A stretch of 64,000 bases of DNA from Mariniflexile jejuense (lineage in GTDB: Bacteria > Bacteroidota > Bacteroidia > Flavobacteriales > Flavobacteriaceae), in assembly GCF_042675665.1 (NCBI RefSeq), contig NZ_JBHTJI010000001.1, positions 2,542,001 through 2,606,000 of the forward strand, in the 5' to 3' direction. The position numbers and the translations under genes were made by a program. The notes beneath the pieces are model-generated. The model saw only the letters and a program-made list of their open reading frames with translations, searched no databases and was not told where the DNA came from. This document shows positions 7,892 to 17,019 of the stretch, piece after piece (the first letter of the stretch is position 1; each line of letters starts with the position of its first letter).

Positions 7892-9571
7892 CTATAATCC
7901 TTTCGGAATAGCGTCTATTAACTTTTTTGTATAGTCTGTTTTGGGCGATGCATAAATAGCATCAGCATCGTCCAATTCTTCAATTTTACCTTTATTCATA
8001 ACTAGTAGTTGGTCGCTCATATATTTTACTACTGCCAAATCGTGCGATATAAAAATATAAGTAAAACCAAAGCTTTCTTTAAGTTCGTTTAAAAGGTTTA
8101 AAACTTGCGCTTGCACCGAAATATCTAAGGCTGAAACCGATTCATCGCACACAATTAATTTAGGCTGTAACCCAATAGTGCGAGCAATACCAATACGTTG
8201 GCGTTGTCCGCCCGAAAATTCATGTGGATAGCGGTTAAAATACGCTTCTGATAGGCCTACTTTATTTAAAATATCAATTGTTTTTTCTTTTCGTTCGGCA
8301 TCATTATTATAAAGCTTATGTACTTTCATGGGTTCCATAATAGCTTCACCCACAGGAATTCTTGGGTTTAATGATGAATAAGGATCTTGAAAAATAATTT
8401 GAATGTCTTTCCGAAGCTTCTTTATTTCAGCATTTGAAAGCTTCGTAATATCAACGGCATTATATAAAATTTGTCCAGCAGAAGCTTTGTCCAGTTGAAG
8501 AATGGCATTACCTAAAGTAGATTTTCCACAACCCGATTCGCCTACCAAACCCAATGTTTCACCTTCATAAAGCTTAAAACTTACATTGTTAACTGCTTTA
8601 AAAACACTTGGTTTTGTAAACCAACCAGATTTAGATATATATGCTTTTTCAACATTAATAACTTCTAATAAAGGTGGTTTGCTATATAATTTTTTGTGGT
8701 TTTGTTGACGTTCTTCTGCAGTTATAATATTGGTTTTAGTGGTATTGTTCAAATAATCTTGAATTGTTGGCAATACTTTTAAGCGTGTTTTTAAAGATGG
8801 ACGCGAATTTATAAGTGCTTTTGTATAAGTGTGTTGCGGTGTTTTAAAAATGGTTAAAACATCGCCTTGTTCTACAATATCGCCTTTATACATTACTAAA
8901 ACCCGATGTGCTATTTCGGAGATTAAAGATAAATCGTGTGTAATAAAAATAATGCTCATTTGGGTTTCAACTTGCAATTCTTTTAACAGTTGAATAATGT
9001 TTTTTTGAACCGTAACATCCAAAGCTGTTGTAGGTTCATCGGCAATTAAAATATCTGGTTTGCAACTTATTGCCATGGCAATCATAACGCGCTGTTTTTG
9101 TCCGCCCGAAATTTCATGAGGATAGGCATTGTAAACACGATTTGCATCAGGTAATTTTACTTTTTCAAAAAGATTTATAGTTTCCTCTTTTGCGGCTTGT
9201 TTAGATAGCTTGGTGTGTTGTAATAATATTTCTTGAACTTGTTTTCCGCAGGTCATAGATGGGTTTAAAGAACTCATAGGTTCTTGAAAAATCATCGCTA
9301 TTTTTTTGCCTCGTATTTGCTGAAATGCTTTTGATGATAGTGTTGTTAAATCAAAATCATTATAAAGAATTTCACCCGAAGTTATTTTTGAAATTTTCTT
9401 AGGAAGTAAACCCAAAATAGCTAACGATGATACCGATTTTCCCGAACCTGATTCGCCTACAATACCCAATATTTCATTTTGATTTAGATGATAGGAAATG
9501 TTATGAATTACTTCGTTTTCCCCAAATGAAATGGAAAGATTTTTAATTGATAAAACAGTTTTTTGAGGCAT
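7892..9571 (-). CDS. Fused oligopeptide/dipeptide ABC transporter ATPase (two nucleotide-binding domains)
   Basis: 559 residues with two complete ABC domains in one chain. The first has Walker A GESGSGKS at 39-46, signature SGGQKQR and Walker B LIADEP; the second has GESGCGKS near 345, signature SGGQRQR and LIVCDES, where the Walker B Asp-Glu is kept. Each is followed by the OppD/OppF-type C-terminal segment. The organisation matches DppD-DppF fusions such as YejF or GsiA, which power peptide uptake. No permease or binding protein lies nearby, so the membrane partner must be encoded elsewhere. Its start directly abuts the exonuclease stop, so it ends a minus-strand operon. Confidence 0.9.
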   Translation of the reverse strand: MPQKTVLSIKNLSISFGENEVIHNISYHLNQNEILGIVGESGSGKSVSSLAILGLLPKKISKITSGEILYNDFDLTTLSSKAFQQIRGKKIAMIFQEPMSSLNPSMTCGKQVQEILLQHTKLSKQAAKEETINLFEKVKLPDANRVYNAYPHEISGGQKQRVMIAMAISCKPDILIADEPTTALDVTVQKNIIQLLKELQVETQMSIIFITHDLSLISEIAHRVLVMYKGDIVEQGDVLTIFKTPQHTYTKALINSRPSLKTRLKVLPTIQDYLNNTTKTNIITAEERQQNHKKLYSKPPLLEVINVEKAYISKSGWFTKPSVFKAVNNVSFKLYEGETLGLVGESGCGKSTLGNAILQLDKASAGQILYNAVDITKLSNAEIKKLRKDIQIIFQDPYSSLNPRIPVGEAIMEPMKVHKLYNNDAERKEKTIDILNKVGLSEAYFNRYPHEFSGGQRQRIGIARTIGLQPKLIVCDESVSALDISVQAQVLNLLNELKESFGFTYIFISHDLAVVKYMSDQLLVMNKGKIEELDDADAIYASPKTDYTKKLIDAIPKGL

Positions 9572-10285
9572 TTATATATGAATAATTTCGTCTTCGGTTA
9601 ATAGGTCATCACCACGCAAGCGTAAAAATATTTGAGCTACGGCAATAGTGTCTTTTTCGCAATAAATAATAATACGGTCTATGTTTTTTTCTTTATAAAA
9701 TGTGGCATAAACCTCGCTACCATCAATATCATCTTTTGGTGATGGAATGCCTAATACATTGGTTAATAGCTTTAATGATGTATAGGTTTTATAATCGCCA
9801 AATTTCCACAATTCTAGCGTATCTAAATGTGGTACTTCCCAAGGTTTTTTGCCAAAAAGATTAAGTTTGTATGGCAATTCAATATTATTTATAATCATAC
9901 GACGTGCAATGTATGGAAAATCGAATTCCTTACCATTATGTGCACAAAGTAAATGTTTTGTTTCGCTAAAATGTGAAATGAGCAAGTTTTTAAAATCTTT
10001 TAAAATTTTTGTTTCTGTTCCAAAAAACGACGTTACTCTAAAGTTTCTTATATCACCACGAAATGTAAAATACCCAACCGATATACAAACTATTTTACCA
10101 AATTCTGCCCAAATGCCTGCACGTTGGTAAAAATCTTCAGCGGTTTCGTTTTCTTTACGTTGGTATTGCGATTTATGTTCCCATAAGGCTTGTTTGGTTT
10201 CGTCTAAATCGGAGAAATATTGAACTTCAGGTACGGTTTCAATATCTAAAAAAAGTATGTTTTCTAAATGGATTTTTGAAATCAT
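9572..10285 (-). CDS. PolB-like 3'-5' exonuclease (DEDDy type)
   Basis: 237 residues with a ribonuclease H-like exonuclease fold. FLDIETVPE gives Asp14 and Glu16 (DxE, motif I), LCAHNGKEFDFPYIARRM is motif II, and YCEKDTIAV near the C-terminus is the YxxxD motif III, making it a DEDDy enzyme. It is close to the predicted 3'-5' exonuclease family related to the proofreading domain of PolB; no polymerase domain is present. Cytoplasmic. It overlaps the serine hydrolase gene by four bases upstream and abuts the ABC gene downstream. Substrate is unknown. Confidence 0.85.
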   Translation of the reverse strand: MISKIHLENILFLDIETVPEVQYFSDLDETKQALWEHKSQYQRKENETAEDFYQRAGIWAEFGKIVCISVGYFTFRGDIRNFRVTSFFGTETKILKDFKNLLISHFSETKHLLCAHNGKEFDFPYIARRMIINNIELPYKLNLFGKKPWEVPHLDTLELWKFGDYKTYTSLKLLTNVLGIPSPKDDIDGSEVYATFYKEKNIDRIIIYCEKDTIAVAQIFLRLRGDDLLTEDEIIHI

Positions 10286-11427
10286 TTTCCAAGCATTTTG
10301 TAGGCTTCTTCTATATAAACGGAAATATCTTCAGTAAACTGACCAACACCTTCATCGGGCGATTTTCTGTGTCCTAAACGCACAATAATAACGTTATCAT
10401 CAGGCTCTACAATAACGTATTGCCCTAAATGACCACGCATCATAAAAAAGTGTTTTTTGCCAATAGCTTTCATCCACCAACCGTAACCGTATTGCGGACT
10501 TTCCTTAAAGCGAGGCGTTATGCATTTAGCTACAAAACTGGAGTCTAATAATTGCTTACCATTCCATTTACCATGGTCTTTATATAATTTTCCAAAGCGA
10601 GCAAAATCTCTAGCATTACTAGAAATGCAACAAAATGCTTTAGCAAGCCTGTTTTTGCCATCATCTAATTGCCAAAGCGCATCATCTGTAGCTCCCATTG
10701 GTTGCCAAAAACTTTCCGATAAATAATTTGACAAACTTTTGCCTGTTGCTTTTTGAATAATCATGCCCAAAAGTTGTGTGTCGCCACTTAAATACTTAAA
10801 TTCTTTTGCTGGAGTTTCAACTATTTTTTGGTTTAATATGGTTTCGGCTAAATCATCATCATAATTTGCTCGAGCGGTAATAGAAAACGGACCTGTATAA
10901 TCTTCAACCCAATCTAAACCAGATGCCATAGAAGCTAAATCGCCAACTGTAGTTTTAGTGCCTTTGTATTCAGGATAAAAATCGCTTATAGGTTGGTCTA
11001 AACTTTTAATAAATCCATCCATAATGGCTTTTCCAAGCATTGAAGTAGTGATGCTTTTTGCCATTGAAAAGGAATTGGTTTTGGAGTTTTTATTAAAATC
11101 TTCATAATAAGTTTCAAACCAAATACTGTCGTTTTTAATAATTAAATAGGCTATTGTTCCCCAATCTTTATTAACTTTTGAAAGCGTATTGGTTGGTTCA
11201 ACTGTGTTATAATTTTTGTGAATTGGCCACTCGCTTGTATTAGTTCCTTTTTTTATAGTATCATTTTCAAAATAAGGATAATCATCAATAAAGGCGGTAT
11301 TATGACCTGTAAAATATACCACGCGAACTCCTTTTAATATGTAACTATAATCAAAAATATACAGCAGAAGTACAAGTGTTGCAATAACAATTACAATCCA
11401 TTTAAGAAGTTTTTTTAAGAATTTCAT
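10282..11427 (-). CDS. Serine hydrolase, class C beta-lactamase/PBP4-like fold
   Basis: 381 residues with an N-terminal membrane anchor or uncleaved signal at about 8-28, so the catalytic domain is periplasmic. The active-site SxxK is Ser121-Met-Ala-Lys124 (SFSMAKSITT), with YLSGDTQ as the Tyr-containing second motif. The family includes DD-peptidases, esterases and 6-aminohexanoate-dimer hydrolase relatives; the substrate cannot be told from sequence. It is not evidence of beta-lactam resistance. It overlaps the exonuclease gene by four bases. Confidence 0.85.
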   Translation of the reverse strand: MKFLKKLLKWIVIVIATLVLLLYIFDYSYILKGVRVVYFTGHNTAFIDDYPYFENDTIKKGTNTSEWPIHKNYNTVEPTNTLSKVNKDWGTIAYLIIKNDSIWFETYYEDFNKNSKTNSFSMAKSITTSMLGKAIMDGFIKSLDQPISDFYPEYKGTKTTVGDLASMASGLDWVEDYTGPFSITARANYDDDLAETILNQKIVETPAKEFKYLSGDTQLLGMIIQKATGKSLSNYLSESFWQPMGATDDALWQLDDGKNRLAKAFCCISSNARDFARFGKLYKDHGKWNGKQLLDSSFVAKCITPRFKESPQYGYGWWMKAIGKKHFFMMRGHLGQYVIVEPDDNVIIVRLGHRKSPDEGVGQFTEDISVYIEEAYKMLGK

Positions 11428-11487
11428 TTTAACGTGTTTAGTTGAATTAAATATAGGAAATATTTTATGTATTTCTACTTAATGAAT

Positions 11488-11967
11488 TTAAACTAAAATT
11501 AAAGACACTTGTTTAAATGGGTTTTCGTGCTCTAACAACCATTGTTTTCTGTGTAAACCACCAGCATAACCTGTTAAACTACCATCGCTACCAATAACTC
11601 GATGGCATGGAATTAGTATCCAAAGCGGGTTTTTACCATTTGCATTTGCCACAGCACGAATGGCTTTTACATCGCCTAGTTGTTTGGATAAATCTAGATA
11701 TGATATGGTTTTACCATAAGGAATTTGCTCAAGGAGTTTCCAAACTTGTTTTTGAAAATTGGTACCTTCTGGGTTTAATGTTAGGCTAAATTGTTTTCTA
11801 GTTCCTTCAAAATATTCATTAAGTTGAATAACGCAGTCTTCTAAAACTTCAGGAATGATGTCGGTTATTTTTTCTTCGGAATTTAATATTGAAACGGAAG
11901 CAATACCTTCTTCATCACCAACAATTTTGGCAAACCCTAAAGGCGATTTGATGATGCATTCTTCCAT
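11488..11967 (-). CDS. ogt: Methylated-DNA-protein-cysteine methyltransferase
   Basis: 159 residues, the compact Ogt form. IPCHRVIG holds the acceptor cysteine, and FQKQVWKLLEQIPYGKTISYLDL is split across the helix-turn-helix region that binds the minor groove. It removes O6-alkylguanine and O4-alkylthymine lesions in a one-use reaction. It lies 20 bases after hemB and probably shares its transcript. A second alkylation-repair gene, alkB, is in the same window at 32042-32653. Confidence 0.93.
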   Translation of the reverse strand: MEECIIKSPLGFAKIVGDEEGIASVSILNSEEKITDIIPEVLEDCVIQLNEYFEGTRKQFSLTLNPEGTNFQKQVWKLLEQIPYGKTISYLDLSKQLGDVKAIRAVANANGKNPLWILIPCHRVIGSDGSLTGYAGGLHRKQWLLEHENPFKQVSLILV

Positions 11968-11987
11968 TTAATTTTTAATAGTCTAAT

Positions 11988-12977
11988 TTACGAAATTAAT
12001 TTCACAACATCTTTAGCGAAATAAGACGCGATAATATCTGCGCCAGCACGTTTAAAGGCCATGGTGGTTTCCATCATTACTTGGTCGTGATTTAGCCAGC
12101 CTTTTTCGGCAGCAGCTTTTATCATGGCATATTCACCAGATACTTGATATACCGCAACGGGCACATCAACCTCGTTTTTAATATCTCTTAAAATATCAAG
12201 ATATGAAAGTCCTGGTTTTACCATCACAATATCTGCACCCTCATCAATATCCATATTAGTTTCCTTGATGGCTTCTAAACGATTTGCATAGTCCATCTGA
12301 TAGGTTTTTTTGTCTTTAGGAATGTTAACCATATCTACAGGTGCAGAATCTAAAGCATCGCGAAACGGACCATAAAATGCCGAAGCGTATTTTGCAGAAT
12401 AACTCATAATACCTGTATTTATAAAGCCTTCATCTTCCAAAGCTTCACGAATGGTTAATATGCGACCATCCATCATATCACTTGGTGCTACAAAATCGGC
12501 ACCAGCTTTGGCATGCGAAATGCTCATTTCTGCAAGAAAATTGGCAGTAGCATCATTTACTATCATACTGTTTTCAATAATGCCATCATGACCATAAATT
12601 GAATATGGGTCTAAAGCTACATCGGTCATAACCAACATTTCTGGGCAAGCATTTTTAACTGTTTTTATGGCGCGTTGCATCAATCCGTTAGGATTTAGGG
12701 CTTCTTTACCTTTGTTGTCTTTTAAATTATCTGGTACTTTTACAAATAGTAACACCGATTTTAAACCCAGCTTCCAAAGTTCTTTTACTTCGTTTTCCAA
12801 TAAATCCAAACTGTAACGAAAGTAATTTGGCATAGATGGAATTTCATCTTTCACGCCTTTGCCTTCTACCACAAAAAGTGGCACTAAAAAGTCGTTTGGT
12901 GAAATGATGGTTTCTCTAACTAAACTTCGAATGGCTTCGTTGGTTCTTAAACGTCTATTTCTTCTTAAAGGATACAT
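11988..12977 (-). CDS. hemB: Delta-aminolevulinic acid dehydratase (porphobilinogen synthase)
   Basis: 329 residues, full length. GADIVMVKPGLSYLDI contains the Schiff-base lysine of the A-site; the second active-site region is APSDMMDGRI. The metal loop reads DVALDPYSIYGHDG, with Asp in place of the Cys residues of zinc enzymes, which points to the magnesium-dependent type. It condenses two aminolevulinate molecules into porphobilinogen. It stands apart from the main hem operon, with the YchJ-like gene and helicase in between. Confidence 0.96.
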   Translation of the reverse strand: MYPLRRNRRLRTNEAIRSLVRETIISPNDFLVPLFVVEGKGVKDEIPSMPNYFRYSLDLLENEVKELWKLGLKSVLLFVKVPDNLKDNKGKEALNPNGLMQRAIKTVKNACPEMLVMTDVALDPYSIYGHDGIIENSMIVNDATANFLAEMSISHAKAGADFVAPSDMMDGRILTIREALEDEGFINTGIMSYSAKYASAFYGPFRDALDSAPVDMVNIPKDKKTYQMDYANRLEAIKETNMDIDEGADIVMVKPGLSYLDILRDIKNEVDVPVAVYQVSGEYAMIKAAAEKGWLNHDQVMMETTMAFKRAGADIIASYFAKDVVKLIS

Positions 12978-13049
12978 ATGAAAAATTAAAAGTGTAAAGT
13001 TAAAAGTTTATAATTCATTACATGTTAAATACAGAAAAATTCAAATGCT

Positions 13050-13436
13050 TTATTCACTCAGTCCTAAATATTTCCAAGCATTATTTTCTTTTATAAAAGC
13101 GGATTTTTCGTGAATAACGTTCACTTTTCCGTGCTCGTAAAAATACGCATTAAATGTGACTGTGCCATCGGTATCGTTTTCATTTCCTTTGGAAGTTTCC
13201 AAAACTTCTAGTTTTATCCATTGCACCGATTTTGCCCATGCAACAATTGACTTTTTTTCTTTTATTGGTTTTGTTGAACTGTGGTGACTTTGCATTAAAT
13301 AATCGCCATTTGCCAATACAAATGCAGAATATCTTGAACGCATTAATTGTTCGGCGGTTTTGGTTTTGCCCCCATTTTTATGGAAAACCTCACAACAATT
13401 ATGGTAAGTTTTTAAATTTCCGCAGTAACAGGTCAT
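13050..13436 (-). CDS. YchJ-family SEC-C motif protein
   Basis: 128 residues. The N-terminus CYCGNLKTYHNCCE is a zinc-binding SEC-C motif; the rest, with RSRYSAFVLANGDYLMQSHH, fits the YchJ/UPF0225 family with an NTF2-like fold. Biochemical role is not established. It starts 42 bases from the divergent helicase gene and reads toward hemB, 72 bases away. Confidence 0.85.
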   Translation of the reverse strand: MTCYCGNLKTYHNCCEVFHKNGGKTKTAEQLMRSRYSAFVLANGDYLMQSHHSSTKPIKEKKSIVAWAKSVQWIKLEVLETSKGNENDTDGTVTFNAYFYEHGKVNVIHEKSAFIKENNAWKYLGLSE

Positions 13437-13444
13437 AGATTTTC

Positions 13445-13452
13445 TATATTTG
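13445..13452 (+). promoter_or_regulatory. Candidate -7 element for the DEAH helicase gene
   Basis: TATATTTG at 13445-13452 matches TAnnTTTG, 26 bases before the ATG at 13479. I see no good -33 box at the 19-base distance. It lies in the 42-base gap shared with the divergent ychJ-like gene. Confidence 0.45.
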
Positions 13453-13478
13453 AAAAGATAAAAATACTAATTCTTAAT

Positions 13479-16106
13479 ATGCCCTTTAAAAATCTAGAGT
13501 TTATTTTTCCTTGGCGAAGTTATCAAGAAAAATTTATAAACAATATAAGCAGGCATATTGTTGACAATCATCTACATGTTGTAGCACCACCAGGCTCTGG
13601 AAAAACTATTTTAGGTATTGAAATAGTAAGGCGAATAGGAAAAAAAACATTAGTGCTTGCTCCTACACTTACTGTTAGAAATCAATGGGAAAATAGACTG
13701 CAAACTTTTTTTGTTGGAAATGAATTGTTTAATGATTTTTCATTTGACATAAATAACCCGAAAGCCATAACCTTTTCTACTTATCAATCGTTACATTCAT
13801 TTTATAAAAAATTCGAACAAAAAGCAGAGTATCATGCCTTTTTTGAAAATGAAAAAATAGAAGCTATTGTTTTAGATGAAGCACATCATTTAAAAAATGA
13901 ATGGTGGAAATGTTTATTTGAGTTGAAAAGAGATAATAACTTAACTATTGTAGCATTAACAGCAACACCACCGTATGATAGTGATGCGCTTGAAGTATCA
14001 AAATATTTTAGGTTATGTGGCGATATTGATGAAGAAATTACAGTACCAGACCTTGTAAAAGAAGGTGATTTGTGCCCGCATCAAGATTATATATATTTTT
14101 CTAAACCTGAAGAAAAAGAGATTCATTTTATTTTTGAATATAGGATGAGAATCTCAAATTTTATTGATGAATTAAAGCTGAATACCGAGTTTATTGCCTT
14201 TATAAACAACCATAGATTTTTAAAATCTACTCAAAAATATTTGAATGAGATTTATGGAAATCCAGAGTATTTTTCGGCAATTTTAATTTTTTTAAATTCC
14301 ATTAATCAAGAAATTCCAGAAGAGAAATTATACATTTTAGGTTTTGAAAAAAATGAAAAAGTTGAATTTCCTGCTTTCACAAATAATTGGGCAGAAGTTT
14401 TGTTTCAAAACTTAATTGTATTGGATAGGCTTAATTTAATTGAAAAGGAATCGTTTTTAAATGAATTAGAAACAAAACTTAGACGCTTAAATATTTTTGA
14501 AAATAAAAAAGTTGATTTAATTGGCGATAATCAGTTATATCGTTCCTTGTCAAACAGCCCTAGTAAACTGCTTAGTATTGTTGATATAATTTCAAACGAA
14601 TATTTAAATTTAAAAGCAGATTTGCGTGCTGTAGTTTTAACTGATTATATAAAAAAAGAATTTAAAATTACAGAAGATAAAGAGGTTCATTCAATTGATA
14701 GACTTGGTGTTATTCCCATTTTTCAACACCTTAGAATTAGTTCAGTTTCTAAAGTGGAAATAGCGGTATTAACAGGAACATTGGTTATTATACACAAAAA
14801 TAATATAACGGCTTTTGGAAGTATAGAGTCTTTGGATAATTATAATTTTATTCCTTTTGAAACAGATATTGAATATGTTGAAATAGTTCCAAAAGCAGGC
14901 GCAAATCACTTAGTAAATACCATTACAAAACTTTTTGAAATAGGAAATATAAAAGTATTAATTGGAACAAAATCGCTTTTAGGTGAAGGTTGGGATGCGC
15001 CATCAATAAATACTTTGGTATTAGCTTCGTTTGTTGGGTCGTTTGTTTCATCTAACCAAATGCGAGGACGCGCTATTAGAACACAAAAAGGAAATTTAAA
15101 CAAAACAGGCAATATTTGGCATTTGGTATGTTTAGATCCTACAGATATTAATGGAGGAAAAGATATTGAAACCTTGAAACGACGGTTTGATGCTTTTGTG
15201 GGTATTTCAAATTCTGAAAAAAACTATATTGAAAGTGGAATAGATAGATTGAGTATTCCTGATAGTTTCAATGATATAGATATTCAATCTTTGAATGATT
15301 ACACATTAAATGAATCTAAAAAACGTGGTGTTTTAAAAGAAAGATGGAATAATGCTATTAGTTATGGTACAGGAATTTCAAGAGAAATAAAAAAATATTA
15401 CACAGGAGATGAGGCTTATGAAACTGAAAAGAGTCAATCATTTAATGATGTAGTTCGCTATAGTTTTTTAGAATTATCGGTTGCACTTTCGTTTTTCTTA
15501 CCTCAATTTTTGATAAAAAACTTAAATATTTTAATAACCAAGGGAGCTATGGCTTTTATGTATTCTTTGTTAACAGCTTTGGGGTTATCTTTTGGTTTGA
15601 AAACCTATAAATCGATAAAAAATTACATCCAATTTGGGTTGTTACATAAAGATTTAAAAAGAATAGCAGATGCACTTTTAAATAGTATGTACGATTTAAA
15701 TATGATTACAACTAAAAGAGAGAATATTGTTCTTACCACAGATATTTTACCAAAAGGAGAAGTAGTTTGTGCTATAAAAGGTGCAACTGAAATAGAAAGT
15801 GCTTTATTTATAAATTCACTTCAAGAAATTATTGAACCGATTAAAAACCCACGCTATTTAATTGTAAAAAAGAATTGGTTTCGAAAGAATTTTGAAATTC
15901 AAAACTATTATTCTGTTCCTGAATTGTTTGGAGATAAAAAACAACGTTGTGAGTTGTTTTTAAAGTATTGGAAAATTCATGTAGGTGCATCTGAAGTTTT
16001 CTATACGCGCCATTTGGAAGGACGAAAAATATTATTAAAAGCAAGAATGTTCCATTTGTCAAATTCATTTAAAGAAACCACAAAAAAAGCAGTAATTTGG
16101 AATTAA
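13479..16106 (+). CDS. DEAH-box superfamily II helicase with a hydrophobic C-terminal segment
   Basis: 875 residues. The motor is complete: WRSYQ at 12-16 (Q-like), Walker A APPGSGKT ending at 43, DEAH at 133-136, TAT at 161-163, GEGWD near 502-506 (motif V) and QMRGRAIR at 527-534 (motif VI). The order resembles DNA-translocating SF2 proteins such as type III restriction or UvrB-like subunits. A stretch of about 300 residues with no recognised domain separates the two motor halves, and residues about 668-712 are strongly hydrophobic, enough for one or two membrane passes, followed by a 160-residue tail. No methyltransferase or nuclease partner is adjacent. It sits between ychJ/hemB and hemF, converging on hemF with only ten bases between stops. 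Function unknown; defence or nucleic-acid repair are guesses. Confidence 0.8.
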   Translation: MPFKNLEFIFPWRSYQEKFINNISRHIVDNHLHVVAPPGSGKTILGIEIVRRIGKKTLVLAPTLTVRNQWENRLQTFFVGNELFNDFSFDINNPKAITFSTYQSLHSFYKKFEQKAEYHAFFENEKIEAIVLDEAHHLKNEWWKCLFELKRDNNLTIVALTATPPYDSDALEVSKYFRLCGDIDEEITVPDLVKEGDLCPHQDYIYFSKPEEKEIHFIFEYRMRISNFIDELKLNTEFIAFINNHRFLKSTQKYLNEIYGNPEYFSAILIFLNSINQEIPEEKLYILGFEKNEKVEFPAFTNNWAEVLFQNLIVLDRLNLIEKESFLNELETKLRRLNIFENKKVDLIGDNQLYRSLSNSPSKLLSIVDIISNEYLNLKADLRAVVLTDYIKKEFKITEDKEVHSIDRLGVIPIFQHLRISSVSKVEIAVLTGTLVIIHKNNITAFGSIESLDNYNFIPFETDIEYVEIVPKAGANHLVNTITKLFEIGNIKVLIGTKSLLGEGWDAPSINTLVLASFVGSFVSSNQMRGRAIRTQKGNLNKTGNIWHLVCLDPTDINGGKDIETLKRRFDAFVGISNSEKNYIESGIDRLSIPDSFNDIDIQSLNDYTLNESKKRGVLKERWNNAISYGTGISREIKKYYTGDEAYETEKSQSFNDVVRYSFLELSVALSFFLPQFLIKNLNILITKGAMAFMYSLLTALGLSFGLKTYKSIKNYIQFGLLHKDLKRIADALLNSMYDLNMITTKRENIVLTTDILPKGEVVCAIKGATEIESALFINSLQEIIEPIKNPRYLIVKKNWFRKNFEIQNYYSVPELFGDKKQRCELFLKYWKIHVGASEVFYTRHLEGRKILLKARMFHLSNSFKETTKKAVIWN

Positions 16107-16116
16107 CGTTGAGACT

Positions 16117-17019
16117 TTACACCCAATCTTTAGGGTTTTTCAATACCTCTATAAGTTTTTCTTCGGCACTTCCAGCTTCTGGATGATGGTCGTAAACCCA
16201 CTGTACATGTGGTGGTAAACTCATTAAAATACTTTCTATACGCCCGTTGGTTTTCAATCCGAAAAGTGTGCCTTTATCGTGCACCAAATTAAATTCTACA
16301 TAACGTCCTCTTCGTATTTCCTGCCAATTTTTTTGTGCTTCTGTATACGTAAAATCTTTGCGTTTTTCAACAATAGGCACATAAGCTTCTAAAAAACTAT
16401 TGCCAACTTCGGTAACGAAATTGTACCAATCTTGCATAGTCATATCATTTGTAGCTTTACAATAATCGAAAAACAAACCGCCAATACCTCTGCCTTCTTC
16501 ACGATGGGCGTTGTAAAAATATTCATCACAACGTTTTTTATAAGTTGAGTAAAATTCAGTATTATGTTTGTCACATGAATTTTTACAGATTTTATGAAAA
16601 TGAATAGCATCGTCTTCAAAAAGATAGTAAGGCGTTAAATCTTGTCCGCCACCAAACCAGCTATCTACAATGTTTCCGTTTTCATCATACATTTCAAAAT
16701 AACGCCAATTGGCATGTACGGTTGGTGCCATAGGGTTTTTTGGGTGAAGCACTAAACTTAAACCACAAGCAAAAAAATCGACTTCACCCACATTAAAATA
16801 GGCTTGCATTGATTTTGGCAATTTTCCATGAACACCAGAAATATTAACACCGCCTTTTTCAAAAACGTTGCCGTTTTCAATTACGCGGGTTCGTCCGCCA
16901 CCGCCTTCTGGTCGTTTCCAAATATCTTCTTTAAAGGTTGCTTTACCATCAATAGCTTCTAATTTTGAAGTGATTGTATCTTGAAGTTTTTGAATGTATG
17001 CGTAAAATTTATCTTTCAT
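16117..17019 (-). CDS. hemF: Oxygen-dependent coproporphyrinogen III oxidase
   Basis: 300 residues. VHANWRYFEMYD, WFGGGQDLTPYYLFEDD and HREEGRGIGGLFFDY are the hallmark segments of HemF. It converts coproporphyrinogen III to protoporphyrinogen IX with O2, so this strain can make heme aerobically. The start overlaps the EI24-type gene by one base, and it is the last gene of the hemA-led operon. Confidence 0.96.
   Translation of the reverse strand: MKDKFYAYIQKLQDTITSKLEAIDGKATFKEDIWKRPEGGGGRTRVIENGNVFEKGGVNISGVHGKLPKSMQAYFNVGEVDFFACGLSLVLHPKNPMAPTVHANWRYFEMYDENGNIVDSWFGGGQDLTPYYLFEDDAIHFHKICKNSCDKHNTEFYSTYKKRCDEYFYNAHREEGRGIGGLFFDYCKATNDMTMQDWYNFVTEVGNSFLEAYVPIVEKRKDFTYTEAQKNWQEIRRGRYVEFNLVHDKGTLFGLKTNGRIESILMSLPPHVQWVYDHHPEAGSAEEKLIEVLKNPKDWV

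Noticed and set aside
10282..11427. Serine hydrolase as a beta-lactamase resistance gene
   Set aside because: The SxxK fold is shared by many esterases and peptidases, the protein is membrane anchored and there is no resistance context.
13479..16106. Helicase as part of a known BREX, DISARM or type III restriction system
   Set aside because: None of the required partner genes (methyltransferase, PglZ, BrxL, Res/Mod) lies next to it.
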